Source of the DNA: JASFWK01 sp050049355
GTDB taxonomy: Bacteria; Chloroflexota; Anaerolineae; B4-G1; DUEL01
Assembly (NCBI GenBank): GCA_050049355.1
Contig: JASFWK010000002.1
Location: 3,869 to 67,868, forward strand
Reading direction: 5' to 3'
Length of the DNA: 64,000 nucleotides
The notes below the pieces were generated by a model. It was not told the DNA's origin and made no database searches. It saw only the letters and a list, made by a program, of their open reading frames with translations. Below are positions 6,824 through 14,553 of this stretch, in pieces. The stretch's first letter is position 1, and each line of letters starts with the position of its first letter. The translations under genes and the position numbers were made by a program.

Positions 6824-8728
6824 CTACAGCATATGGGACGGCTCGCCGTCCAGCCCCAGCTCTTCCACGGTCCCAGGTCGGGGCACACCGTTCTCATCCC
6901 AACCGTGGAGCTCGTAGTACTCCGCTATCATCTGCTTGAACTTCTCGCGGTCCAGCGCCTTGTCTCTCGCAATCGGCAGGCCTAGAGGAGTCGCCTCATC
7001 GAAGTATCGGTCCACCAGCCAGTCGTCCGCCCGCGTGAGCCCTTCCCGAATGTTGAACATCCGTTCGAGAGTGTAGCCCCGGTCGGCGATCTCCCAAATC
7101 TCCTCCGGTGGTAACTCCAGGCCGGTGTTGTAGTAGATCAGTTTGGAGAGTTCCTCGAAGCCGATCAGGTTGGGACTGAGGAAGATTGTGTGGAACTTGC
7201 AGATGCCGGCGGAGTCAATCGCCTGGTACATCATCTCCTGCCACTGGACCATGCGGGCCTTTCCCTCGTACGAGGCGTAGTCGGACGACAGCGGGCCATC
7301 GTACGGCTGGGGACCACCATATATATCGCGCAGCAGATGATCAGGCAGGTGGTAGAGGTCTATCGCCGGCCGGCTCCGCAGGTGATCGGAGCCTCGCGAG
7401 GCAGTGGCGATGCCCAATGCCAGCGACGGCGTGGGACGCTCGTCGGAATGCAGGTTGCTCAACCCCTTGACGTGAATGCAGTACTTCAGTGCGTCGTGAC
7501 CGATCTTCTCGGCAGCCCGCAGCGGCCCCTCGGCCAGGACGTCGCCAAGCCCCTCGCGCTCGGCGATGCGCGTGACCATCTCGAGTACCGCCTCGTCGTT
7601 TCCCCACTCCAGCCTCAGACCATCGGTATCCGCGTCGGTCAGGATGCCCTTCTCATAGAGCTCCATCGCCCAGGCGATCATGCTTCCGGTCTCTATTGTG
7701 TCCATCCCGTAGGTGTTAACCAGGTGATTGCCGATCAAGATGGTCTCGAAGTTGTTGCAGCCGACCTCCATGCCGAAGGCACCCTGACTGGTGTATTCGG
7801 GTCCCTCGGCGTAGGTCCCGGCATAATCCCCGTCCCTGAGCAGGTACTTGTGTCGGCAGTGGATGATGCAGCCGTAGCACCCCTCCGTGCCCAGCGCATA
7901 TTCCTCAATGTGTTCACATTCGATGTTCCCGCCTACCTGTTGGTTAAGTTGAAAGTTGCGGACGCGCACCAAGCCGGTGGTATTGGTGATCCCATAGATG
8001 AACATGGTGCCCCACTTCTGCATGATCTGGGCGAACTTCGTCCCGGCGATGTGCTTGAGAAGCTCTGCATTGTACTCCAGCGCCTCCTCGGGAAAGCGAA
8101 TCTCAATGCCCATCGTGCCCCGGACGGCGATGGCCTTGAGGTTCTTGGAGCCCATCACCGCTCCCATCCCTGTCCGACCGGCGGCGTTCTTCATGCCGGT
8201 CATCACGGCAGCGAATCGTACCAAGTTCTCGCCGGCCACTCCGATGCACAGGGCCTTGATCTCGGGGTCGCCCAACTCCTCCTCGAGGAGCTCCTGCACT
8301 GTGGGGATATCCTCGCCCCAGAGGTGAGAAGCATCGCGGATCTCGATTTCGCCATCGTGGATCCAGAGGTAAACAGGACTGGCGGCCTTCCCCTTGATAA
8401 CCACGTGGTCGAAGCCGGCGAAACGGAGTTCGGGACCGAAGAAGCCGCCCACGTTGGAGCTGCCGATGAAGCCAGTCAGCGGCGACCTGGCTCCCATGTG
8501 CGTCCGGGCCGCAGCCGAAGCCAGCGTGCCCACCAGCAGTCCGGCGCTGACCGTGAGGACGTTGTCCGGACCCAGCGGGTCAACGCCGGGCTCCAAGTGG
8601 TTATACAGCAGGTACGTATCCAGCCCCCGCCCACCCAAATACAGTTCCCGCATCTCGACGGGGATGGAGGCGGTCTCAACCTTGCCGCTGGAGAGGTCTA
8701 CATACGCGATCCGGCGATCGAGCGCCAT
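6824..8728 (-). CDS. Aldehyde ferredoxin oxidoreductase family protein
   Basis: A 634-residue tungsten (or molybdenum) bis-pterin enzyme that oxidises aldehydes to carboxylic acids. The N-terminal beta domain (GKVETASIPVEMRELYLGG, GRGLDTYLLY) is followed by the pterin-binding domain (RTHMGARSPLTGF, GRTGMGAVMGSKNLKAI). The Fe-S ligand motif is GCYGCIIHC near residue 286, with the distal Cys in DSAGICKFH near residue 511. Length is normal for the family (about 605-650). It leads an operon with ferredoxin, phosphatase, CoA ligase, LysE, HdrC-like and MoaD-like genes. The aldehyde is not known; an aromatic or short-chain aldehyde would fit. It is not a clear class II benzoyl-CoA reductase subunit (BamB). 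Confidence 0.9.
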   Translation of the reverse strand: MALDRRIAYVDLSSGKVETASIPVEMRELYLGGRGLDTYLLYNHLEPGVDPLGPDNVLTVSAGLLVGTLASAAARTHMGARSPLTGFIGSSNVGGFFGPELRFAGFDHVVIKGKAASPVYLWIHDGEIEIRDASHLWGEDIPTVQELLEEELGDPEIKALCIGVAGENLVRFAAVMTGMKNAAGRTGMGAVMGSKNLKAIAVRGTMGIEIRFPEEALEYNAELLKHIAGTKFAQIMQKWGTMFIYGITNTTGLVRVRNFQLNQQVGGNIECEHIEEYALGTEGCYGCIIHCRHKYLLRDGDYAGTYAEGPEYTSQGAFGMEVGCNNFETILIGNHLVNTYGMDTIETGSMIAWAMELYEKGILTDADTDGLRLEWGNDEAVLEMVTRIAEREGLGDVLAEGPLRAAEKIGHDALKYCIHVKGLSNLHSDERPTPSLALGIATASRGSDHLRSRPAIDLYHLPDHLLRDIYGGPQPYDGPLSSDYASYEGKARMVQWQEMMYQAIDSAGICKFHTIFLSPNLIGFEELSKLIYYNTGLELPPEEIWEIADRGYTLERMFNIREGLTRADDWLVDRYFDEATPLGLPIARDKALDREKFKQMIAEYYELHGWDENGVPRPGTVEELGLDGEPSHML

Positions 8729-8739
8729 ACGTCTCCCCT

Positions 8740-8970
8740 CTACTCCCGGGCCTGTTCGGTATCAGCCAGCATTCGCTCCCAGTTCTCCCAGACCGGCTTT
8801 CTGATCTTGGCTAGCTTGCCCACCCATGAGATGTACCACTCCCAGCCGCAGTTAGGACAGGTGGCCCTCTCCGCCTTCGGTGGGGGGCGAAAGCGGACAG
8901 AGCAGTAATGGCACCGTATCTCCCCAACACGTTTCTTCCTGTTCTTGGCAGCCTTAGTCTTCGCCGTCAT
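8740..8970 (-). CDS. Small zinc-ribbon protein
   Basis: A 76-residue basic protein with two CxxC knuckles (CHYC near residue 20 and CPNC near residue 39) that would bind one zinc. A strong Shine-Dalgarno (GGAGGGGGG) precedes ATG 8970, and it lies 11 nt upstream of the AOR gene. It may be an accessory or nucleic-acid-binding factor of the thiolase/AOR operon. No function is recognised. Acyl-CoA-binding thiolase partners of the DUF35 type also have a zinc ribbon, but this protein is shorter and lacks the OB domain. Confidence 0.7.
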   Translation of the reverse strand: MTAKTKAAKNRKKRVGEIRCHYCSVRFRPPPKAERATCPNCGWEWYISWVGKLAKIRKPVWENWERMLADTEQARE

Positions 8971-8995
8971 CTTCCCCCCTCCCGCACGCCGCCTG

Positions 8996-10201
8996 TCAGA
9001 CAGTGACTTTGAGGACTACCCCCGCGCCCGTATCGCCGGCGGCGCAGCCAACAAACAGGCCATGCCCTCCCCCCGTCAGGGTCAACTCTTCGATCATCTC
9101 AATGATCAGCCGGTGACCAGTGGGACCCTGTGGATGCCCCCAGATGAGGGACGAGCCGTAGTTATTCATCGTTTCCGGCTTCACCCCCATCTCGCGGCAG
9201 AAGTAGACGTCGTTCACCGCGAAGGGGTTATGGGTCTTGATCACCCGCACATCCCTGATGGAGATATCAGCTCGGGAAAGCGCCTGCTGCGCTGCCGGAA
9301 CGATGGCCTTGGCCATGTACCCCTTCTCGGCCCGCCCTTCCCCGTAGGATAGAACCTGGATCTCGATCGCGGGATCGCGGCTCAGCTCCCGTGCCCTCTC
9401 CCGCGTGGTAACGATGATCCCACAGTTGCCATCGGCGGGGTAGGTCTGGGTGCCATAGGTAACTGTGCCCCCCTTGATGACCGGATTGAGCTTGGCCAAA
9501 CCCGCATCCGTGGTGGGGAATACCCCCTCGTCGCCCTCGACAGTGGCCACGACCTTGCGTCCTCGCGCATCCTTCACCTCGATGGGCAGAGGCATGAAGC
9601 GACGCAGGAAGGCGGAGTCGTCCTTGAGCGCATCGCCATACTGCTCGTGGCGCAGAACCGTCATCTCGTCCTGCTCTTCCCTGGTGATACCTGCCTCCCT
9701 GGCAACATTCTCCGCCGTCTCGACCATGGCGTTCTTGGCAAAAGGATCGTATCCAAAGTTGTCCCAGACCCAGTCCTCCGCCTCGCCCTTGCCACCCGGC
9801 CCAAGCGGATTGGGGTAGTAGATGTGAGGGCCATTGCTGCATCGATCGGCGGTGATACTGAGCAGGACCCGATTCTCGCCGATCTCAACCTCACCTGCAG
9901 CGCTGGCGACCACCCGAGCTCCCGTCGCACAGGCCTGGCTGATGATGGGACCGGTGGCAGCCTCTGCTCCGATGAGGCCGGCCAACCAGGGCCCTCCGTA
10001 GAAGGCGTGCTTCTGCGGGATCGTCAGTCCCAGAAGGACGGAGTCAAAGACCTGGGCGGGGATCTCCCGCTCGTCAAGGGCTCGCCTGGTGATCTCCGCC
10101 GCGAACGGGACAGCGTTGAGGTGGGCGAAACTTCCCTGCCAGCGGCAGAACGGCGTACTCCAGTACCCCCCGTATGGGATGTAGGCCTTTTCGAAGAACA
10201 T
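8996..10201 (-). CDS. Thiolase family acyl-CoA acetyltransferase (atypical)
   Basis: A 401-residue thiolase-superfamily enzyme. The acyl-accepting Cys lies in SQACATGARVVASAA near residue 89, with the CoA-pocket Asn-containing motif HNPFAVNDV near residue 319. The His motif GHPQGPTG is near 350 and the second catalytic Cys is in GCAAGDTGAG near 385. All key residues are present, but the linking sequences differ from biosynthetic and degradative thiolases (no GG-GHP-G block). It probably cleaves or forms a beta-ketoacyl-CoA. AGGAGG precedes ATG 10201. The gene leads the minus-strand run that continues through the zinc ribbon and AOR genes. Confidence 0.82.
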   Translation of the reverse strand: MFFEKAYIPYGGYWSTPFCRWQGSFAHLNAVPFAAEITRRALDEREIPAQVFDSVLLGLTIPQKHAFYGGPWLAGLIGAEAATGPIISQACATGARVVASAAGEVEIGENRVLLSITADRCSNGPHIYYPNPLGPGGKGEAEDWVWDNFGYDPFAKNAMVETAENVAREAGITREEQDEMTVLRHEQYGDALKDDSAFLRRFMPLPIEVKDARGRKVVATVEGDEGVFPTTDAGLAKLNPVIKGGTVTYGTQTYPADGNCGIIVTTRERARELSRDPAIEIQVLSYGEGRAEKGYMAKAIVPAAQQALSRADISIRDVRVIKTHNPFAVNDVYFCREMGVKPETMNNYGSSLIWGHPQGPTGHRLIIEMIEELTLTGGGHGLFVGCAAGDTGAGVVLKVTV

Positions 10202-10371
10202 GGCATGAACCTCCTGGTCTACTCTAGTTTGCAGTCACCGGCAGCCAGACGGAGTGCCCTCTGCTCAACCCTGGCTGCAAGGGTCGGGATTGGGGCTGTC
10301 AGGGGGACACAGCGTCGACCAGCGACAAGATGGGCCACACTGCACCGGAGATGTCTTCCAGACGCTGAGAA

Positions 10372-11019
10372 TCAAGCAGCACAGCAGACGTGGACTACCT
10401 CCTCCCCCTCAGCCTCCAACGCTGGCACCAGGACCTCCTCCTCAACGCCCTCCAGGCGAAAGACGAGATAGACGTGCTCTGGGGCCTCGCCCCGGAACAC
10501 CGCTACGGAGCAGATGTTCGCTCCCAGCCCGGCGATCACTCCAGCCAGCCGGGCCAGCTCCCCTCGCACGTCAGGCACCCGCAGCGTGACGCGCAGCGAG
10601 GCCTCCTCGCCCCCCAGGACCTCTACGAACGTCTCGAAGATGTCGGTCTCTGTGATCATACCTATCAGCTTACCCTCACGCATAACGGGCAGGCAGCCGA
10701 TTCTCTTCTCCACCATGCGTCGTGCTGCCTTCTCGAGGGGGGCATCCTCAGACACCGTAATGGGCGGGCTACTCATCACCTCCTTGACATGCAAGTTGGC
10801 CAACAGGTAGCTCGCCTCGAAGACGGTGAGGGTCGTGGCCGTTGAGGGCGAAGCATGTAGCAGGTCGGTCTGCGCCACGACGCCGATCAGTCTCCCCTCC
10901 TCACTTACCACCGGCAGGTGGCGAATCCCCTTCTCGTGGATGATACGGAAGGCCTCGGGAAAGGATGTGAAAGGAGTGACTGTCACTGGGTCAGGAGTCA
11001 TACGATCTTTCACTAACAT
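10372..11019 (-). CDS. CBS-pair and ACT domain protein (AcuB-like)
   Basis: A 215-residue protein with two CBS motifs (MLVKDRMTPDPVTVTP at the start, VKEVMSSPPITVSEDAPL near residue 75) and a C-terminal ACT-like domain (VTLRVPDVRGELARLAGVIAGL). CBS pairs bind adenine nucleotides, and AcuB-type proteins are linked to acyl-CoA or acetoin metabolism, so this is a candidate energy-state sensor. The start at 11019 is chosen over an upstream one because AGAGGAG lies at 11026-11032 and the product then begins at the conserved MLVKDRM. The stretch 10202-10371 upstream of the thiolase holds no gene and no clear promoter. Confidence 0.85.
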   Translation of the reverse strand: MLVKDRMTPDPVTVTPFTSFPEAFRIIHEKGIRHLPVVSEEGRLIGVVAQTDLLHASPSTATTLTVFEASYLLANLHVKEVMSSPPITVSEDAPLEKAARRMVEKRIGCLPVMREGKLIGMITETDIFETFVEVLGGEEASLRVTLRVPDVRGELARLAGVIAGLGANICSVAVFRGEAPEHVYLVFRLEGVEEEVLVPALEAEGEEVVHVCCAA

Positions 11020-11041
11020 TGGAATCTCCTCTGTGCACAAA

Positions 11042-11815
11042 TCAATCAGACGCAAACAGTGCCGCTCCAAACGCCCCCATCTCCTGTGGGTGGGGCGCGG
11101 CTTCCACGTTGATTCCCGCCCGGGCGCTCAAGAGCTCCGCCACGATGGGGTTGAACGCGACGACCCCGCCGGTCATGATCACGCGCCCAGCCAACGGGCC
11201 CATCTCCACAACTCGCTTGGCGACCGAGTCGAACAACCCCCTAAGAATGTTGTTCAGCCTCTCGCCAGCCCTAATCCGGTCCAGTACCTCAGTGGCGGTA
11301 AACACCGTGCAATAGCTCCCGATCTCGGCGGTCTCGCTAGCGGTCTGAGCCAGATCATTGAGCTCGTCGATCGGTATGTCCAACTTGTGGGCTATCTCCT
11401 CCAGGAAAGCTCCCGTGCCAGCAGCGCACTTGCGGTTCATCTTGAAACCGGTGCGTCTGCCCTGTGCATCCAGCCTGACGATCTTACTATCCTGGCCGCC
11501 TATGTCTACCACCGTGAGAGCCTGGGGAAAGTAGTGATAGCATCCACGACTGTGGCAAGCGATCTCGGTCTTGGTGTCCTGAGCAAAGGGCACACTCTTT
11601 CGCCCATAGCCCGTCGCCACGATGGTTTGGACGGCGCCTTGAGTGATCTCTGCCTGCTCCAGTGCTCCTTCAAATGCCGTCGTCGCCGCCAGGGCCAAGT
11701 CTGCACCAGAGCGCCGGACGAAACTCCCAAGTATCCTCCCGTCGCCATCGATGATCACAGCTTTGGTCGCCGTCGTCCCTACATCAATGCCGGCGAAGGC
11801 GGTTCTCCCAGTCAT
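11042..11815 (-). CDS. BadF/BadG/BcrA/BcrD-type ATPase, 2-hydroxyacyl-CoA dehydratase activase-like
   Basis: A 257-residue ASKHA-fold ATPase that would drive electrons from ferredoxin into a dehydratase or reductase. The phosphate loop is GIDVGTTATKAVIIDGDG near residue 9. The Fe-S cluster Cys ligands are in NRKCAAGTGAFLEE (near 128) and GSYCTVF (near 166). DIGGQDSK and the C-terminal TGGVVAFNP match the HgdC/activase group. It differs from the two activase-like subunits at 27386 and 28279, so it probably serves a separate enzyme. The best candidate partner is the BcrB/HgdB-like protein at 16634-17881. No strong ribosome site is seen. Confidence 0.85.
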   Translation of the reverse strand: MTGRTAFAGIDVGTTATKAVIIDGDGRILGSFVRRSGADLALAATTAFEGALEQAEITQGAVQTIVATGYGRKSVPFAQDTKTEIACHSRGCYHYFPQALTVVDIGGQDSKIVRLDAQGRRTGFKMNRKCAAGTGAFLEEIAHKLDIPIDELNDLAQTASETAEIGSYCTVFTATEVLDRIRAGERLNNILRGLFDSVAKRVVEMGPLAGRVIMTGGVVAFNPIVAELLSARAGINVEAAPHPQEMGAFGAALFASD

Positions 11816-11862
11816 TCGCGATTGGTCACCTGTCAGCAGCTAGATCCCTGACTGTCGCCAGC

Positions 11863-11950
11863 ACTTGATCACTGAGATTCTGATTTGTTGAAAGCTGCTC
11901 CCTACGCCTGCCTGCCAGGAGTTCGCATATCAGAATCCGTATGATCAAGT
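11863..11950. mobile_element. MITE-like element, copy 1 (88 bp)
   Basis: Ends are ACTTGATCA and TGATCAAGT, part of an imperfect inverted repeat of about 25 bp that also pairs GATTCTGAT with ATCAGAATC. It is the same length as copy 2 at 23930-24017 and nearly identical to it. The right flank is ACTAG, and the CTAG gives the TAG stop of the gene ending at 11952. The left flank CCAG differs from CTAG by one base. It could also act as a transcription terminator for the minus-strand gene. Confidence 0.8.
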
Positions 11951-11951
11951 A

Positions 11952-12905
11952 CTAGTGTTCCTCTGGTGCTCCCGACTCCATCTCCAGGCCCTTGACGAGT
12001 GCCGTGATGGCGAAGTTACACGGGGTCTGGACACCGAGGGCGCGGCCCCGCTCAACGATCTTGCCGTTGAGCCAGTCAATCTCGGTCGGGAGCTTCCGCA
12101 GAATGTCTTGATGCATGGAGGTCCTGTGGTATCCGGCCTTCTTCAGATACTGGATACCGTGCTCAAAGAACCCCTCATTCAGCGTCACTCCGTCGGCTTC
12201 AGCCACCGCGATCCCTTCTCGCATCAGCTCCTCAGCCAACATCTCCGTTTGCCCGAAGTCCATCATGTCCTTCATTGGCTTGCGCGTGAGAGCACACATT
12301 GCGCTAAGAGCAGCGTTGAGAATGACCTTCTCCCACTCGAACTTCTTGACGTTGGCGGCGAACTCAGTATCGAGTCCAGCGCCCGTCATGATCTGTGCCA
12401 TTGTGCGGGCTAGCGGCTCGCTCTTGGGTGTCACAGGCCCGATGTAGTTGGGCGGGTTGAAGAACGACATCGCGACGTGCCCGTCTCCCATCTGACTGCC
12501 CGCAAAGTTCACCACGATGCGCAGAACACTGTCCGACCCGAACGTCTCGGCAAGGAACTCCTCGTTGTCGAGCCCGTTCTGGCAACTGATGAACTTGGTG
12601 CCAGGTCGTGTCACGCTCGCGAGCTCTGGGATGATCTGGGGCAGGACGGATGCCTTGGTGGAGATGATGATCGTGTCTACCTCGGGGAAGCCGGAAAGCT
12701 CAGAGATACCATACGCCACACGATCACACTCGGCGGTCATCTCCAAGACGCCCGTGATCGCAAGCCCCCTCTCCTTGATCGCGTCCAGATGGGGCTTTTG
12801 GATATCGCATAGTACCACATAGTGCCCGGCCTTGGCCAGATGTGCGCCCAGGATTCCACCGACCGGACCTACCCCGACAACAGCCATCTTGGGCTTCTTT
12901 GCCAT
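11952..12905 (-). CDS. Ketopantoate reductase family NAD(P)-dependent dehydrogenase
   Basis: A 317-residue two-domain reductase. The N-terminal Rossmann motif is VGVGPVGGILGAHLAKAGH (residues 10-28). The C-terminal helical domain includes KFEWEKVILNAALSAMCALTRKP, the usual lysine-containing motif of the ApbA/PanE family. In pantothenate synthesis this fold reduces 2-dehydropantoate, but many relatives in catabolic clusters reduce other 2-oxoacids. Being among CoA ligases here, the true substrate is uncertain. Its stop codon lies in the CTAG next to MITE-like copy 1. Confidence 0.85.
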   Translation of the reverse strand: MAKKPKMAVVGVGPVGGILGAHLAKAGHYVVLCDIQKPHLDAIKERGLAITGVLEMTAECDRVAYGISELSGFPEVDTIIISTKASVLPQIIPELASVTRPGTKFISCQNGLDNEEFLAETFGSDSVLRIVVNFAGSQMGDGHVAMSFFNPPNYIGPVTPKSEPLARTMAQIMTGAGLDTEFAANVKKFEWEKVILNAALSAMCALTRKPMKDMMDFGQTEMLAEELMREGIAVAEADGVTLNEGFFEHGIQYLKKAGYHRTSMHQDILRKLPTEIDWLNGKIVERGRALGVQTPCNFAITALVKGLEMESGAPEEH

Positions 12906-12971
12906 ACTCTCAGCCCCCTTTCTCCAGTCGCCAGTCGTCAGTTGCGGTGGTCTCGGGCCACGGGCCCCCGA

Positions 12972-14540
12972 CTACCGGCCACCGGCCAATGTACCACCGT
13001 AGCGCTCACGCAGCGCCCGGTGCAAGACCTTTCCCGACCCCGTCCTCGGCATCTCCTCGTGGGACGTGAAGTGGACCGCCTTGGGCACCTTGTAGGAAGC
13101 CACCTTGCCTTTGCAGAAGGCGGTGATTTCATTCTCCCCGGGGGGACAGGCAGGGTCCTCGGGGACAACGACTGCTGTCACCGCCTCGCCCCACTTCGCG
13201 TGAGGCAAGCCAACGATCGCCACTTCCAAGACGCCAGGGTGGGAACCAATCACTTTCTCCACTTCGCTGGGATAGACGTGCTCGCCGCCAGTGATGATCA
13301 GGTTGTCTTTCCGATCCACAATCTCATAGAAGCCGTCCTCATCGCGCCTGGCCATGTCGCCGGCGCTGAACCACTCTCCCCTGAACGAGCTGGCGGTCTT
13401 CTCGGGCAGCTTGTAGTACTCGTCAAAGAGCATGGGCCCGCGGGAGTACAGCTCACCTACCTCCCCCACGCCCACCTCGTTCCCCTCCTCGTCCAGAACC
13501 TTGACGAAGTCTGTGCCCAGTGACTCGAAACCGATGGAGCCCAGCTTCCTCATCTGGTCCTCGGGCTTGAGCACAGTAACAATCCCTGCCTCCGTCGAGC
13601 CGTACGCCTCGTACAGCTCGACGCCTGGGAAGAAGTCCATTATCGCCAACTTCATGTCCTTCCTCGCCGGGGCTGAGGAGCAGAGCAGCTTCCTCACGGA
13701 GCCCACATCGCGCTTTCTCGCCTCTTCCGACACGTTCAAGATGAGGCTGTAGTGGGTCGGGATGAGCGAGATGAATGTGATCTTCTCCCTCTCTATGATC
13801 TCCAGGATCTCATCGGCGTCGAAGGATCGTGCTGGATGGATATAGGCACTTCCCCCGATGTACGTGAAGGTGAAGGTGAAGAAGGTGGAGTTGATGTGAC
13901 ACAGCGGCATGATGTTCAGACATACATCATGCTCGTTGAAGCCGAAGTCGACTGCGTTGATGAGATAGAAGGCAATGTGTGACTCGTGGGAGCGCACGAC
14001 TCCCTTGGGCTTACCGGTGGTCCCCGACGTGTAGATCAGAATCCAGGTGTCCTCCGGCTCTACCTTCACCTCCGGCTCGCTCTCTGGAGCGCCGCGTATG
14101 AACTCTTCGTACGCCCTGTATCCCTCCGTCTCTTCACCTACGACGATGTAGTTGTCCGGCCCTATGTTTGTCAGCTTCGACCTTATGGCATCCACGGCTG
14201 GCGCAAACTCGTCGTGTACGATCAGTACCTCGGCATCTGAATTGCCAACTATGTACTCTACCTCTGAGCCGACCAAGCGGAAGTTGATGGGCACGATGAC
14301 GAGTCCCGTTTTCGCCGTAGCCAGGTAGACCTCCACGATCTCGATGCTGTTCTCAAGGAGAACTGCGACCTTGTCTCCCTTGCTCAAGCCCAGCGAGAGA
14401 AGGCGGTGAGCCAGCCTGTTGACTCGGCTGTTCAGCTCTGGATACGTGAAACTCCTCGCGCTGTCTCTCAGCGCTGTCGTGTTCGGGAACTTCTTCGCAT
14501 TTACCTTGAGTGCTTGGCCAAGATTCATCCAGTGGGCCAT
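12972..14540 (-). CDS. AMP-forming acyl-CoA ligase, FadD-like
   Basis: A 522-residue ligase of the ANL superfamily. The ATP-binding motif ILIYTSGTTGKPKGVVRSH is near residue 168. The hinge motif GEWFSAGDMARRDEDGFYEIVDR is near residue 388 and the catalytic Lys region EMPRTGSGKVLHRAL is near the C-terminus. Length and motifs match medium/long-chain acid or aromatic acid CoA ligases. GGGGAGG lies just upstream of ATG 14540. It is one of three CoA ligases in the window and is a candidate for making benzoyl-CoA or an aliphatic acyl-CoA; the sequence does not decide. Confidence 0.87.
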   Translation of the reverse strand: MAHWMNLGQALKVNAKKFPNTTALRDSARSFTYPELNSRVNRLAHRLLSLGLSKGDKVAVLLENSIEIVEVYLATAKTGLVIVPINFRLVGSEVEYIVGNSDAEVLIVHDEFAPAVDAIRSKLTNIGPDNYIVVGEETEGYRAYEEFIRGAPESEPEVKVEPEDTWILIYTSGTTGKPKGVVRSHESHIAFYLINAVDFGFNEHDVCLNIMPLCHINSTFFTFTFTYIGGSAYIHPARSFDADEILEIIEREKITFISLIPTHYSLILNVSEEARKRDVGSVRKLLCSSAPARKDMKLAIMDFFPGVELYEAYGSTEAGIVTVLKPEDQMRKLGSIGFESLGTDFVKVLDEEGNEVGVGEVGELYSRGPMLFDEYYKLPEKTASSFRGEWFSAGDMARRDEDGFYEIVDRKDNLIITGGEHVYPSEVEKVIGSHPGVLEVAIVGLPHAKWGEAVTAVVVPEDPACPPGENEITAFCKGKVASYKVPKAVHFTSHEEMPRTGSGKVLHRALRERYGGTLAGGR

Positions 14541-14553
14541 GGCTACCTCCCCA

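Noticed and set aside
6824..8728. AOR as a class II benzoyl-CoA reductase active-site subunit (BamB)
   Set aside because: The neighbouring BamC-I type subunits are missing and an ATP-dependent class I reductase is present; a normal AOR with ferredoxin fits better.
7190..8908. A 572-codon plus-strand open frame across the AOR gene
   Set aside because: It lies fully antisense to a well-supported AOR gene, has no family features, and GC-rich codon bias opens such frames.
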